NCBI GenBank assembly: GCA_937997955.1
Contig: CALLDR010000155.1
Coordinates: 1-26,607 of the forward strand
Source: an uncultured Emergencia sp.
Lineage (GTDB): Bacteria > Bacillota > Clostridia > Peptostreptococcales > Anaerovoracaceae
Direction of reading: 5' to 3'
DNA length: 26,607 nucleotides
Shown here: positions 15,218 to 22,225 of the stretch, piece by piece
Layout of the letters: each line of letters starts with the position of its first letter
How positions within the stretch are numbered: the stretch's first letter is position 1
Made by a program: the position numbers and the translations under genes
The notes under the pieces: model-generated
The model's input: only the letters and a program-made list of their open reading frames with translations
What the model was told of the DNA's origin: nothing
Database searches by the model: none

Positions 15218-16281
15218 GAACGTTGTTTTGTATTCCCGGCGGCGGGGCTTCTTCTGTCATGTATCTCGGATGGAAGAAGAAATTAGAAGGAGACTTTGAG
15301 GTGGTCCCGCTGGAGATTCCCGGAAGGGGACGGGCGGCCGGCGCGGCGCAGCTGGAGACCGTGGAAGAGGTTTCCGAGGTCCTGGCCGAGGAGATACGCC
15401 GGACGGCCGGGGACAGGGAGTTCGCACTGTTCGGATACTGCTACGGAGGGGTTATCGCCTATGAGGTGTGCAGAAGACTGGCGGCCGGCGGCTTCCGCGC
15501 GCCGGAAGAGATGTTTCTCTGCGGGGCGGCCGCTCCCAACGACAGGGAGGGCGTAAAGCCTTTGCTCAGTCAGAAGGATAAGCGGCCGGCGCTGAAGACC
15601 ATGCTCAGCAGATTTTTCCCGTCATATCTGGTTTCTGACAGAGGACGGCTGGAAGAGCTGTGCGTCAGATATATGGACGCTCTGTTCAGAAAATATGACG
15701 AAGAGGGAAGGATCGTGCCGGTCCAGGCCGAAGACCTGGGCGCGGAGAAGGATGGAGAAGCGGAGGACAGGGTCTTCGCGTATATCCTGAGCTTTGCCAA
15801 CGCCTTTTTTGAAAACTACGGCAGGGACGAAGCTTCCCTGATCCGGTACTGTGAAGAGGAAAAAGAGGCCTTCCTTCTGGAAGGCAGAGTTACTGTCATC
15901 TGCGGCAGAGACGACGATATAACCGGCCGCGGCGGCGGTCTGTGGCAGAGCTGCTGCGCCCGCCCCGTGGATCTGGTATATATCGACGGCGACCATTTCA
16001 GTCTGATCGAGGATATCGACGTGATCGCGTCCATCGTGACAAAGACGGCGGCGGATCCTGTGAGGGAGGGGCTGCTGTCCATCTGGCGCAAGGTCCTGAA
16101 TGAGGGAGAGGACTTCACGGTGGAGGACGATACCAGCTTTTTCGACATAGGCGGCAATTCCCTGCTGCTGGGGATCATGAACGTATTGATCGAGAAAAAT
16201 CTGGGAAAGAAGCTGAATGTGGAGCTTCTCTTTGAAAACCAGAGCTTTGGGGCTATGGCGGCAGCCATTGGAAACAGCTGA
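15214..16281 (+). CDS. Thioesterase (type II, Cys nucleophile) fused to a carrier domain
   Basis: A 355-residue two-domain protein. Residues 1-265 are an alpha/beta-hydrolase thioesterase of the GrsT/type II group: oxyanion CIPGGGASS, nucleophile elbow GYCYGG with Cys76 in place of the usual Ser (codon tgc), acid in VICGRDDD, and His in IDGDHFSLI. Residues about 275-355 are a peptidyl carrier domain with FFDIGGNSLLLG, where Ser316 is the phosphopantetheine site. The domain order TE-carrier is the reverse of a normal NRPS terminus. Cys-type thioesterases generally favour acyl transfer or strained-ring formation over hydrolysis, so this could be the release, transfer or cyclisation enzyme. The start is set by the 4-nt overlap with the carrier protein gene. 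Confidence 0.88.
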   Translation: MRTLFCIPGGGASSVMYLGWKKKLEGDFEVVPLEIPGRGRAAGAAQLETVEEVSEVLAEEIRRTAGDREFALFGYCYGGVIAYEVCRRLAAGGFRAPEEMFLCGAAAPNDREGVKPLLSQKDKRPALKTMLSRFFPSYLVSDRGRLEELCVRYMDALFRKYDEEGRIVPVQAEDLGAEKDGEAEDRVFAYILSFANAFFENYGRDEASLIRYCEEEKEAFLLEGRVTVICGRDDDITGRGGGLWQSCCARPVDLVYIDGDHFSLIEDIDVIASIVTKTAADPVREGLLSIWRKVLNEGEDFTVEDDTSFFDIGGNSLLLGIMNVLIEKNLGKKLNVELLFENQSFGAMAAAIGNS

Positions 16282-16286
16282 CAGTC

Positions 16287-16916
16287 ATGGTGACGAGGGT
16301 GTATCTGATGGACTGCGGGATGCTGCTGGCGCGCCCGGAGCTGTATGACGGGTGCTGGAGCCTTTGTTCGGAGGAACGCAGAGCCAAGGCGGGCAGACTG
16401 CTCCGGCCGGAGGACAGGGCCGCCTCTATGGGCGTATACACCCTGTTCGCGGTGGGGCTGCGCCAGATGACGGGAACGGCGGATTTGCCGGCGCTGCGCG
16501 TCGCCAGGGGAGGAAAACCCTATGCGGAGCTGGAAGGGATTTGCTTCAATTTTTCCCACAGCGGCAGTTACGCGGCCTGCGGGTTCTCTCCGTCTCCCCT
16601 CGGCGTCGACGTGGAATGCGGCGTTCGGAATATGAGCCGCCGGGCGGTCAGGCGCTGGGGATGCAGAGAAGCCTACGGCAAATACACAGGCAGGGGGCTG
16701 GCGGAAAAGCTGGCTCCGTCCGCCTTTGATCATATCGACCGGGACGGGACCTTTGCCTGGGAGGGACAGTATCTGTATTCAAAAGCCCTGGATGGTTGTG
16801 TCCTGTCCGTGTTTTCCGCTGGCCGGCGCGTGATCCTGGAGAAGGTAGGGGAAGCGGACCTGCGGCGTTTTTTAAAGGAAAGAGAGAGGAGTATCAGTGA
16901 ATCAACAGGAATATGA
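16287..16916 (+). CDS. Sfp-type 4'-phosphopantetheinyl transferase
   Basis: A 209-residue protein that moves phosphopantetheine from CoA to carrier-protein serines. Motifs are GGKPY, FNFSHSGSYAACGF, LGVDVE (magnesium ligands Asp and Glu) and W-G-C-R-E-A-Y-G-K, the variant of the WxxKEAxxK motif. Length and order match the Sfp group. It starts 5 nt after the thioesterase gene, and its end overlaps the next gene by 20 nt. It is the expected activator of both free carrier proteins and of the fused carrier domain. Confidence 0.92.
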   Translation: MVTRVYLMDCGMLLARPELYDGCWSLCSEERRAKAGRLLRPEDRAASMGVYTLFAVGLRQMTGTADLPALRVARGGKPYAELEGICFNFSHSGSYAACGFSPSPLGVDVECGVRNMSRRAVRRWGCREAYGKYTGRGLAEKLAPSAFDHIDRDGTFAWEGQYLYSKALDGCVLSVFSAGRRVILEKVGEADLRRFLKERERSISESTGI

Positions 16917-18504
16917 AAGACTTTGTTCTTCCTATGAACAAAGGGGTCTGTGGGAGAAGACTACCCACGGAGAAAAGTTAAAGGCGTGCGCGGCAAAATA
17001 CGGAGACCGGATCGCGCTGATCGATGAGAATGGACAGATGTCCTACAGGCAGCTGGACGAGGCGTCAGACAGAATGGCGGCTTATTTCCTGTCGCAGGGC
17101 TTTGGAAGGGGAGACCGGATAATCATTCAGCACGTGAACTCCATCGGTTTTACTGTCATGTGCTTTGCCATGTTCAAAATAGGCGTGATCCCGACGCTGG
17201 CCATGCCTTCTCACGGCCCGCGGGAGCTTGAGGGCATCATTCAGGCGGCGCGGCCGAAGGGCTATATCGTGATCAGGGAATATCACGGCAGGAGCTATGA
17301 GACCATGGCGCTGCAGATGAAGGAGCGGTTTGACTGCATCCGGCATCTGATGTTTGCCGAGGATCTGGAGGCGCTGGAGCTGGAAGGCTGCACGCTGGAA
17401 GGCGCCGCCTATGAACGGCCGTCCAACCGCGATACGGCCATCTTGGTCCTCTCAGGCGGATCTACCGGCATACCGAAGCTGATCTCAAGGCCCCACGCTG
17501 ATTTCCTGCATCTGCAAAAGTACTGCGCTCTGTCCTGTGGCATGGATGAGAACAGCGTGAGCCTGATCGCCATGCCGGTGACCCACTGCTGGAATTTGTG
17601 CGGCCCCGGCCTGTTCGGTTCCATCTTTTGCGGGGCCAGAACCGTCCTTTGCAGGAACGGCAGCGCAGATGAAATCCTCCGGTATATTGAGAAGTACAGG
17701 GTTACAACGTTGGCGCTGGTGCCGTCCCTGATCTCCGCGTGCATCGATATCATCGACATCATCGACATGGATATCGCTTCTCTGGAAATGCTTCAGATCG
17801 GGGGCTCCATGTGCCCGCCGCAGCTGGCAAAGAGGGCCATGGACAGACTGGGCTGCACCGTGCAGCAGATCTACGGCATGAGCGAAGGCTTTGTTGCCGG
17901 CACCCGGCCTGATGATCCGGAGGATATTCTTCTCAACACCCAGGGGACGCCGGTATCGCCCGGGGATATTCTGCGGATCGTAGATGAAAATGACAACGAT
18001 GTGCCGCTGGGCGAGGCGGGGCAGGTGATCGCGAAGGGCCCGTCTGTGGTGACCGAGTATTATAACAGCCCGGCTCTCAGCAGCAGATATTTTACTGAGG
18101 ACGGCTTTTACAGAACCGGCGACAGGGGGAGGATCCTGCCGGAAAGCGGACGCCTGCAGATCCTGGGAAGGACGCAGGAGCAGATCAACCGTCTGGGAGA
18201 GAAGATCATGCCGTCGGAGCTGGAAGAGCTGCTGCTGGAACACCCGGACATCAAAGAGGTCTATGTGGTTCCCGCGTCTGATGAAAAGCTGGGGCAGAGG
18301 ATCTGCGTGTGCCTTGGCAGGGAAAGCCGGAAACTATCTCTGGAGGATCTCAGGACTTTCCTCAGAGGCAAGGGGGTGGCGGCGTTTAAGCTGCCGGACC
18401 AGCTGATCTGGGTGGATATGTGGCCGCTGACCGCGGTGAAGAAAATCGATAAGGTGAAATTACAGAGCTTGGCGGAAGGGAAAGGCGAAAGATGTTTGGA
18501 CTGA
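16897..18504 (+). CDS. EntE/DhbE-like aryl-acid AMP ligase
   Basis: A 535-residue stand-alone adenylation enzyme. It resembles 2,3-dihydroxybenzoate-AMP ligases throughout: LSGGSTGIPKLISR (A3), IYGMSEG (A5), NTQGTPVSP, YRTGD (A7), INRLGEKIMPSELE (A8), and FKLPDQ...WPLTAVKKIDK, with the A10 lysine present. The aryl-binding HN motif of DhbE (His-Asn-Tyr) is His230-Cys231-Trp232 here, and the following Ser-Ser-Pro-Gly is Cys-Gly-Pro-Gly, so the pocket has changed and the acid is probably not dihydroxybenzoate or salicylate. The start is GTG at 16897 with GAGAGGAG upstream, overlapping the PPTase end. A 9-bp repeat encodes IDIIDIID near residues 283-290. The likely acceptor is one of the cluster carriers. 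Confidence 0.88.
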   Translation: MNQQEYERLCSSYEQRGLWEKTTHGEKLKACAAKYGDRIALIDENGQMSYRQLDEASDRMAAYFLSQGFGRGDRIIIQHVNSIGFTVMCFAMFKIGVIPTLAMPSHGPRELEGIIQAARPKGYIVIREYHGRSYETMALQMKERFDCIRHLMFAEDLEALELEGCTLEGAAYERPSNRDTAILVLSGGSTGIPKLISRPHADFLHLQKYCALSCGMDENSVSLIAMPVTHCWNLCGPGLFGSIFCGARTVLCRNGSADEILRYIEKYRVTTLALVPSLISACIDIIDIIDMDIASLEMLQIGGSMCPPQLAKRAMDRLGCTVQQIYGMSEGFVAGTRPDDPEDILLNTQGTPVSPGDILRIVDENDNDVPLGEAGQVIAKGPSVVTEYYNSPALSSRYFTEDGFYRTGDRGRILPESGRLQILGRTQEQINRLGEKIMPSELEELLLEHPDIKEVYVVPASDEKLGQRICVCLGRESRKLSLEDLRTFLRGKGVAAFKLPDQLIWVDMWPLTAVKKIDKVKLQSLAEGKGERCLD

Positions 18505-19931
18505 CGATAACGCATTACATATATTTGTTGTTTTCTGTACTGATCTTCGTGACACTGATCAGGAAGAGGGAGATCGTGCTGGTGAGTATCGTAGGCATTC
18601 TTGCCGTCGCATTTGCCTATTCGGGAAATGCCGTAACCGCCATTCAGGCCCTGTGCAGGGCGGTCATCGTAGGCTTCAGCGACCTGCTTTCTATTTTTAT
18701 CGGAATTGCCCTGATCCTTACTATGACCATGGCGATGAAGGACGCCGGAGTGGACCGGACCCTGGCGAAGCCTCTGGAAAAAATCCACGCGGGGCCGGGA
18801 ATCACGTATTTGATCATAGGGATCCTGATGTTTTTCATATCCCTGTTGATCTGGCCGTCACCGGCAGTGGCCCTTCTGGGCGCCTTTTTCATACCTCTGG
18901 CCAGACACAGCGGCCTGCCTGCCGTTTATTTGGCGGCGGCTCTCAATCTGTTCGGTCACGGGGCGGCTCTCTCCGGCGACTTTGTCATACAGGGCGTACC
19001 GGCCATAACCTCCGCGGGCGCGGGCCTGACGAGCCGGGAGCTGCTTCCCTATCTGGTTCCGCTGTGGCTGACCATGGGCGTGATTACCATTCTGACCAGC
19101 TTCCTTTTGATGAAGAGGCAGATTTCTCTGGAAGGAGGAACGGGAGCCGGAATCTCTTTGTCTGAAGACGGGCTTGCGGTGCGGCCTGAGACTGAAAACT
19201 GCGGGAAGCCGCAGGAGGGCGCTCTGGAAAACCTGACGCCGGAGGGGGAGACCAGGGCGAAGGGCTTCATCCTGATCGCGGCGCTGTTCTTCGCTCTGGA
19301 CATCGTTTCCCTGTTCGTCTTTCATATATCCGGAGATGACGCGCTGGCGCTGATCGCGGGAACTGTATTGATTCTTTCGGGTATCCTCTGCTGGATGTTT
19401 TACGGGACAAAGGGAGCCGCGCCAAAGCTGCTGGACCATATGACGAAGGGCTTCGGCAGGGCTATGGAGATGTTCGCTCCGGCCATCGTGATCATCGCCT
19501 TCTTTTCCATTGGAAATACGGAAACTGCTCAGAGCATTCTAGATGAAGGCGCTACTGGATTTTTGAGCGATATCGTATTCGCCGTTGTGGACGGCATGCA
19601 GATCGGGGATATCTTCCTGCCTGTGGTACAGACTGTGGCGGGAATCTTATACAGTATGGACGGGTCCGGATTTGCGGGTATCACCGTAATCGGCGAGATC
19701 GCGGGCAGCTATGGAGTTTCCGGAGAAGGCGTGAAGATTCTGACCTCCCTGGGACAACTGGTCATCATCTGGGTCGGCGGCGGCACACTGATTCCGTGGG
19801 CGGTCATACCGGTATCCGCCGTGTGCGGCGTGTCGCCGGGGGATTTGGTGAGAAAGAACCTGGTGCCTGTGGGCTGCGGCCTCGTTGGGACCGTGATCTG
19901 CGCCATGGTGCTGATGGGCCTGGCCGGATAG
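18492..19931 (+). CDS. Polytopic membrane transporter, family uncertain
   Basis: A 479-residue protein with roughly 11-12 hydrophobic segments in two halves separated by a polar cytoplasmic linker (about 215-255). Each half has helices interrupted by Gly/Pro-rich stretches (FGHGAALSGDFVIQGVPAITSAG in the first half, VVQTVAGILYSMDGSGFAG and WVGGGTLIPW in the second), which resembles two-repeat ion-transporter superfamily proteins. I cannot name a substrate. The ATG at 18492 overlaps the end of the aryl-AMP ligase by 13 nt and has GGAAGGGAAAGG ahead of it, so it is probably the last gene of the cluster operon. It may import a precursor acid or export the product, in addition to the ABC pump. 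Confidence 0.6.
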   Translation: MFGLTITHYIYLLFSVLIFVTLIRKREIVLVSIVGILAVAFAYSGNAVTAIQALCRAVIVGFSDLLSIFIGIALILTMTMAMKDAGVDRTLAKPLEKIHAGPGITYLIIGILMFFISLLIWPSPAVALLGAFFIPLARHSGLPAVYLAAALNLFGHGAALSGDFVIQGVPAITSAGAGLTSRELLPYLVPLWLTMGVITILTSFLLMKRQISLEGGTGAGISLSEDGLAVRPETENCGKPQEGALENLTPEGETRAKGFILIAALFFALDIVSLFVFHISGDDALALIAGTVLILSGILCWMFYGTKGAAPKLLDHMTKGFGRAMEMFAPAIVIIAFFSIGNTETAQSILDEGATGFLSDIVFAVVDGMQIGDIFLPVVQTVAGILYSMDGSGFAGITVIGEIAGSYGVSGEGVKILTSLGQLVIIWVGGGTLIPWAVIPVSAVCGVSPGDLVRKNLVPVGCGLVGTVICAMVLMGLAG

Positions 19932-19980
19932 CCTGCTAGGCAGCAGAATGGGGCGGCGGAACAGGGCGGTGACAGAACAG

Positions 19981-20076
19981 ACTGGCCGGCAGAATAGGCT
20001 GGCCGGCAGAATAGGCTGGTCGGCAGAATGAGTCGTCCGGCAGAATAGACTGGCAGGCAGAATAGACTGGCCGTGG
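19981..20076. repeat. 17-bp tandem repeat (about 5.6 units)
   Basis: Five consecutive 17-bp units of the form actggccggcagaatag (19981-19997, 19998-20014, 20015-20031, 20032-20048, 20049-20065) plus a partial sixth. A degenerate piece precedes them (19934-19980). The array fills the gap between the stop codons of the convergent transporter and mntP genes, so neither gene is interrupted. Confidence 0.9.
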
Positions 20077-20083
20077 CGGTCAG
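20067..20083 (-). terminator. Weak hairpin at the end of mntP
   Basis: CTGGCCG-tgg-CGGTCAG forms a 7-bp stem including one G-T pair. It overlaps the mntP stop codon at 20080-20082. No T-run follows on either strand, so the terminator function is doubtful. Confidence 0.25.
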
Positions 20084-20820
20084 CTCAGCACTGTATGCTC
20101 CAGCAGGATCTTCGCTCCCAGCAGGATCAGAATGATACCGCCGGCCAGCTCCGCTTTGGACTGAAAACGGCTGCCGAAGATGCTGCCGATTTTGATGCCG
20201 GCGGCAGAGATCAGGAAGGTGGTCGTGCCGATCAGCGGGATAGCTGTAACCATGTTGACCCGCAGGAAAGCGAAGGTGATGCCTACGGCCAGGGCGTCGA
20301 TACTGGTAGCCACGGCCATGATGAACATAGACTTGAAGCCGAAAGGTTTGTCATCGGTAGGTTCACTGCCGCCTTTTGATTCACCGTCGCCTGCTTCTGG
20401 CTTTAAACAGTCGATTTCTCTTGTCTCACCGCCGCCTTCTTGCGACTTCAGGCAGTCGATTTCTCTTGATTCATCGCCACCTTCTTCTGACTCATCACGG
20501 CCGCTTTCTGGACAGACATCATTTGGACAGCTGCCTTCTGGACAGTCATCAGAGCGGGATTCGCGGATCATGTTCAGACCGATGAGGCCAAGCAGGACGA
20601 AAGCGATCCAGTGGTCTATGGCCGTGATATAGCTGGCAAAGGTGCTGCCGAGCAGATATCCGGTGACGGGCATCAGCATCTGAAAACCTCCGAACCACAG
20701 GCCCGCGGTTACCATATGCCCTATGCCGGCCTTTTCCGTTGCCAGACCTTTGCAGATGGAGACAGCAAAAGCGTCCATGGACAGTCCGACGGCCAAAAGC
20801 AAAACTTCTATGATTCCCAT
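20080..20820 (-). CDS. mntP: MntP-family manganese efflux pump with expanded loop
   Basis: A 246-residue inner-membrane exporter of Mn(II) with the six-helix two-repeat MntP/DUF204 fold. Conserved elements are GLSMDAFAVSICKGL in helix 1 and AVATSIDALAVGITFAFL in helix 4, whose aspartates line the transport path. The usual length is about 180-190 residues. The extra 60 residues form the central loop (about 90-150), which is rich in Asp, Glu and Cys and carries a repeated REIDCLK element from a 45-bp DNA repeat. The ATG at 20820 has GGAGG about 12 nt upstream. The preceding leader carries a manganese riboswitch and terminator, which independently supports the assignment. Confidence 0.93.
   Translation of the reverse strand: MGIIEVLLLAVGLSMDAFAVSICKGLATEKAGIGHMVTAGLWFGGFQMLMPVTGYLLGSTFASYITAIDHWIAFVLLGLIGLNMIRESRSDDCPEGSCPNDVCPESGRDESEEGGDESREIDCLKSQEGGGETREIDCLKPEAGDGESKGGSEPTDDKPFGFKSMFIMAVATSIDALAVGITFAFLRVNMVTAIPLIGTTTFLISAAGIKIGSIFGSRFQSKAELAGGIILILLGAKILLEHTVLS
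20398..20480 (-). repeat. 45-bp in-frame repeat in the mntP loop
   Basis: The 16-mer CAGTCGATTTCTCTTG occurs at 20408-20423 and again at 20453-20468, exactly 45 bp apart (15 codons), with further diverged similarity on both sides. It encodes two copies of REIDCLK in the acidic cytoplasmic loop. Confidence 0.7.
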
Positions 20821-20948
20821 AAGTGCTAAAATTCCTCCGTTTAGTGATTTGTGATTTTGCATGTGTACTGCTGCGTTTCGGGAGCGCGGGGCAGACCGTT
20901 TAATAAGAAAAGTGTGCATGACGGAGGCAAAGCCTCCTACGCACGCAT

Positions 20949-20967
20949 GTCGCCCGCAAGGGGCGAC
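20949..20967 (-). other. GC-rich hairpin in the mntP leader
   Basis: GTCGCCC-gcaag-GGGCGAC is a perfect 7-bp stem with a 5-nt loop in the transcribed leader between the riboswitch terminator and mntP. No T-run follows. It may stabilise the mRNA; no specific role is visible. Confidence 0.45.
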
Positions 20968-20996
20968 GCTTCATAAGGTGCTTTTCTTGAAATTCC

Positions 20997-21022
20997 GGAA
21001 ATATCGAAAAATCGATATTTCC
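20997..21022 (-). other. Perfect 10-bp hairpin in the mntP leader
   Basis: GGAAATATCG and CGATATTTCC are exact reverse complements separated by six nucleotides. The hairpin lies just downstream (on the minus strand) of the riboswitch terminator and so is transcribed only when that terminator is read through. Confidence 0.55.
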
Positions 21023-21030
21023 TACATTAT

Positions 21031-21066
21031 AAAAAAACCCATGCATAGAAACAGCTTCTATACATG
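21031..21066 (-). terminator. Riboswitch-controlled intrinsic terminator
   Basis: On the minus strand CATGtATAGAA (21066-21056) pairs with TTCTATgCATG (21050-21040) across a 5-nt loop, giving 11 bp with one wobble, followed by GGG and seven T (21037-21031). The first bases of the stem are shared with the 3' strand of the riboswitch P1 helix (21063-21068), so the two structures exclude each other. Confidence 0.85.
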
Positions 21067-21146
21067 AGTCTCGTTATTTAAGATAGACCAGACCTTGCGG
21101 TCAGTATGTTGACCTACCACACAAACGTGCTAACTACTCCCTCACG
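21063..21146 (-). ncRNA. yybP-ykoY manganese riboswitch
   Basis: Read on the minus strand, CGTGAG (21146-21141) pairs with CTCATG (21068-21063) to form P1. GGGAGTAG (21141-21134) is the conserved L1 metal-site element. GTCAACATAC follows in the middle, and the closing side reads ACGAGAC, the counterpart of the conserved GCGAGACC in E. coli mntP and alx. Because P1 sequesters the start of the terminator stem, Mn(II) binding should open the transcript, turning on mntP when manganese is high. That logic is inferred from the overlap and agrees with known members of the class. Confidence 0.9.
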
Positions 21147-21155
21147 AGCCATATA

Positions 21156-21184
21156 ATCATAACCTAGATTTTGGAAGTTGTCAA
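21156..21184 (-). promoter_or_regulatory. Sigma-A promoter of the mntP leader
   Basis: On the minus strand TTGACA (21184-21179) and TATGAT (21161-21156) are separated by 17 nt. The transcript would start just before the riboswitch aptamer. Confidence 0.85.
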
Positions 21185-21280
21185 GGGGGAATTTGCAGGG
21201 CGATAGGCATGAAAAAGCGTCATCTGCGGACGCGGTTCTTTTCTTTCTAAGATTTTATTTATGATTTATTATAGCACTTT

Positions 21281-21706
21281 AGCTGGCCAGTTTCGTATTT
21301 GACTGGAATCACCGCTGTTTTACGAAACCGCTGGCCGGGATTCAGCTCGCTGGTTTCGTATTTGACCGGAATCACCGCCATTTTACGAAACGGTTGGTCG
21401 GTCTTCAGCTGGCCGATTTCGTATTTGGCCGGAATCTCTGCCATTTTACGAAACGGTTGGCCGGGCTTCAGTTGGCCGGTTTCGTATTTGACTGGAATCA
21501 CTGCCATTTTACGAAACGGTTGGTCGGTCTTCAGCTGGCCGATTTCGTATTTAGCCGGAATCTTTGCCATTTTACGAAACGGTTGGCCAGGCTTCAGTTG
21601 GCCAGTTTCGTATTTGGCCGGAATCCCCGCTGTTTTACGAAACGGTTGGCCGGGATTCAGCTGGCCAGTTTCGTATTTGGCTGGAATCTCTGCCATTTTA
21701 CGAAAC
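21281..21706. repeat. 63-bp tandem repeat array with inverted arms (about 6.8 units)
   Basis: The 10-mer tttcgtattt recurs at 21291, 21354, 21417, 21480, 21543, 21606 and 21669, exactly 63 bp apart each time. Every unit carries GTTTCGTA and, about 31 bp later, its reverse complement TACGAAAC, so each unit can form a hairpin, and alternative hairpins can form between units. Since 63 is 21 codons and lacks stops, both strands show a long open frame. The minus-strand frame (21259-21696, 145 codons) would encode a 21-residue repeat such as MAEIPAKYETGQL followed by KPGQPFRK, and AGAGGG lies 9 nt before its ATG. Units differ by scattered substitutions with no clear bias to one codon position, so I do not call it a gene. 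Confidence 0.93.
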
Positions 21707-22100
21707 CCTCTTTGTATTGAATTGTTTCACCCATAAAGGCGGGTCGTTCCTGTGCTCATGGCCGATTCATATCGCGGCCAATTTAGGAATCAATGCTGTC
21801 GGTATATGGATCCTATGGAATTAGAGCATATTTTATAGCATATTTATGGGACAAGCTCTATAAAAGTGGATCCATGAAAAAGCAATCTATATTTGCTGTT
21901 CTCAAAGTTTTAATCTAAAGCCGCCGTTCTAATCAAAAGGACCAAACAAAGGGGGTCAAAGTTTTTCTTCGAATTATTCTAAAAAACTATCGCTTTACAA
22001 CTATCCCCGCGAACGGGTATCATGGATATAGAAAACTCTGAAGGAGCTCTGCTCCGGTTTAACTGGATTAGAAAAAGTTAACCAAAAAATTCAGCTATTC
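21707..22100. other. A+T-rich intergenic region without a recognisable gene
   Basis: About 400 bp between the 63-bp array and the 14-bp array. It holds no convincing ORF; the only ATG with a short frame, at 21874, ends after 14 codons. An imperfect inverted pair bounded by GGATCC sites and AGAGC/GCTCT lies at about 21809-21873, and a small GGAGC-tct-GCTCC hairpin lies near 22044. A possible promoter is listed separately. Confidence 0.6.
21994..22023 (+). promoter_or_regulatory. Possible promoter of the NhaC-type antiporter
   Basis: TTTACA (21994-21999), an 18-nt spacer and TATCAT (22018-22023) are an acceptable sigma-A match. The transcript would have a leader of about 195 nt that includes the 14-bp repeat array. 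Confidence 0.45.
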
Positions 22101-22198
22101 AGCTAAAAGAACCCAATTGGAAGAACCCAATTGGAAGAATCCAACTGAGAGAATTTAGCTGGAATAACCCAGCTGAAAGAGTTTGATTGAAAGAGATG
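22101..22198. repeat. 14-bp degenerate tandem repeat, seven units
   Basis: Seven consecutive 14-bp units, beginning at 22101, 22115, 22129, 22143, 22157, 22171 and 22185, follow the pattern A-(A/G)-(C/T)-T-G-x-A-A-G-A-x-(C/T)-C-C. Two are nearly identical (AATTGGAAGAACCC and AATTGGAAGAATCC). The array ends 27 bp before the antiporter ATG, in the mRNA leader. Confidence 0.8.
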
Positions 22199-22225
22199 GC
22201 CATGAGCCGGTTTCGAGGAGGAGAT

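Noticed and set aside
21281..21706. CRISPR array
   Set aside because: The entire 63-bp unit is repeated, with no unique spacers between copies and no cas genes in the window.
21299..21736. Plus-strand frame across the 63-bp array (Trp/Phe-rich 21-residue repeat)
   Set aside because: Opening is forced by the 63-bp period without stops; there is no ribosome binding site and no codon-position bias. Reported as a repeat, not a gene.
21874..21918. Tiny ORF of 14 codons (MKKQSIFAVLKVLI)
   Set aside because: Too short and without a convincing ribosome binding site or promoter; not distinguishable from chance.
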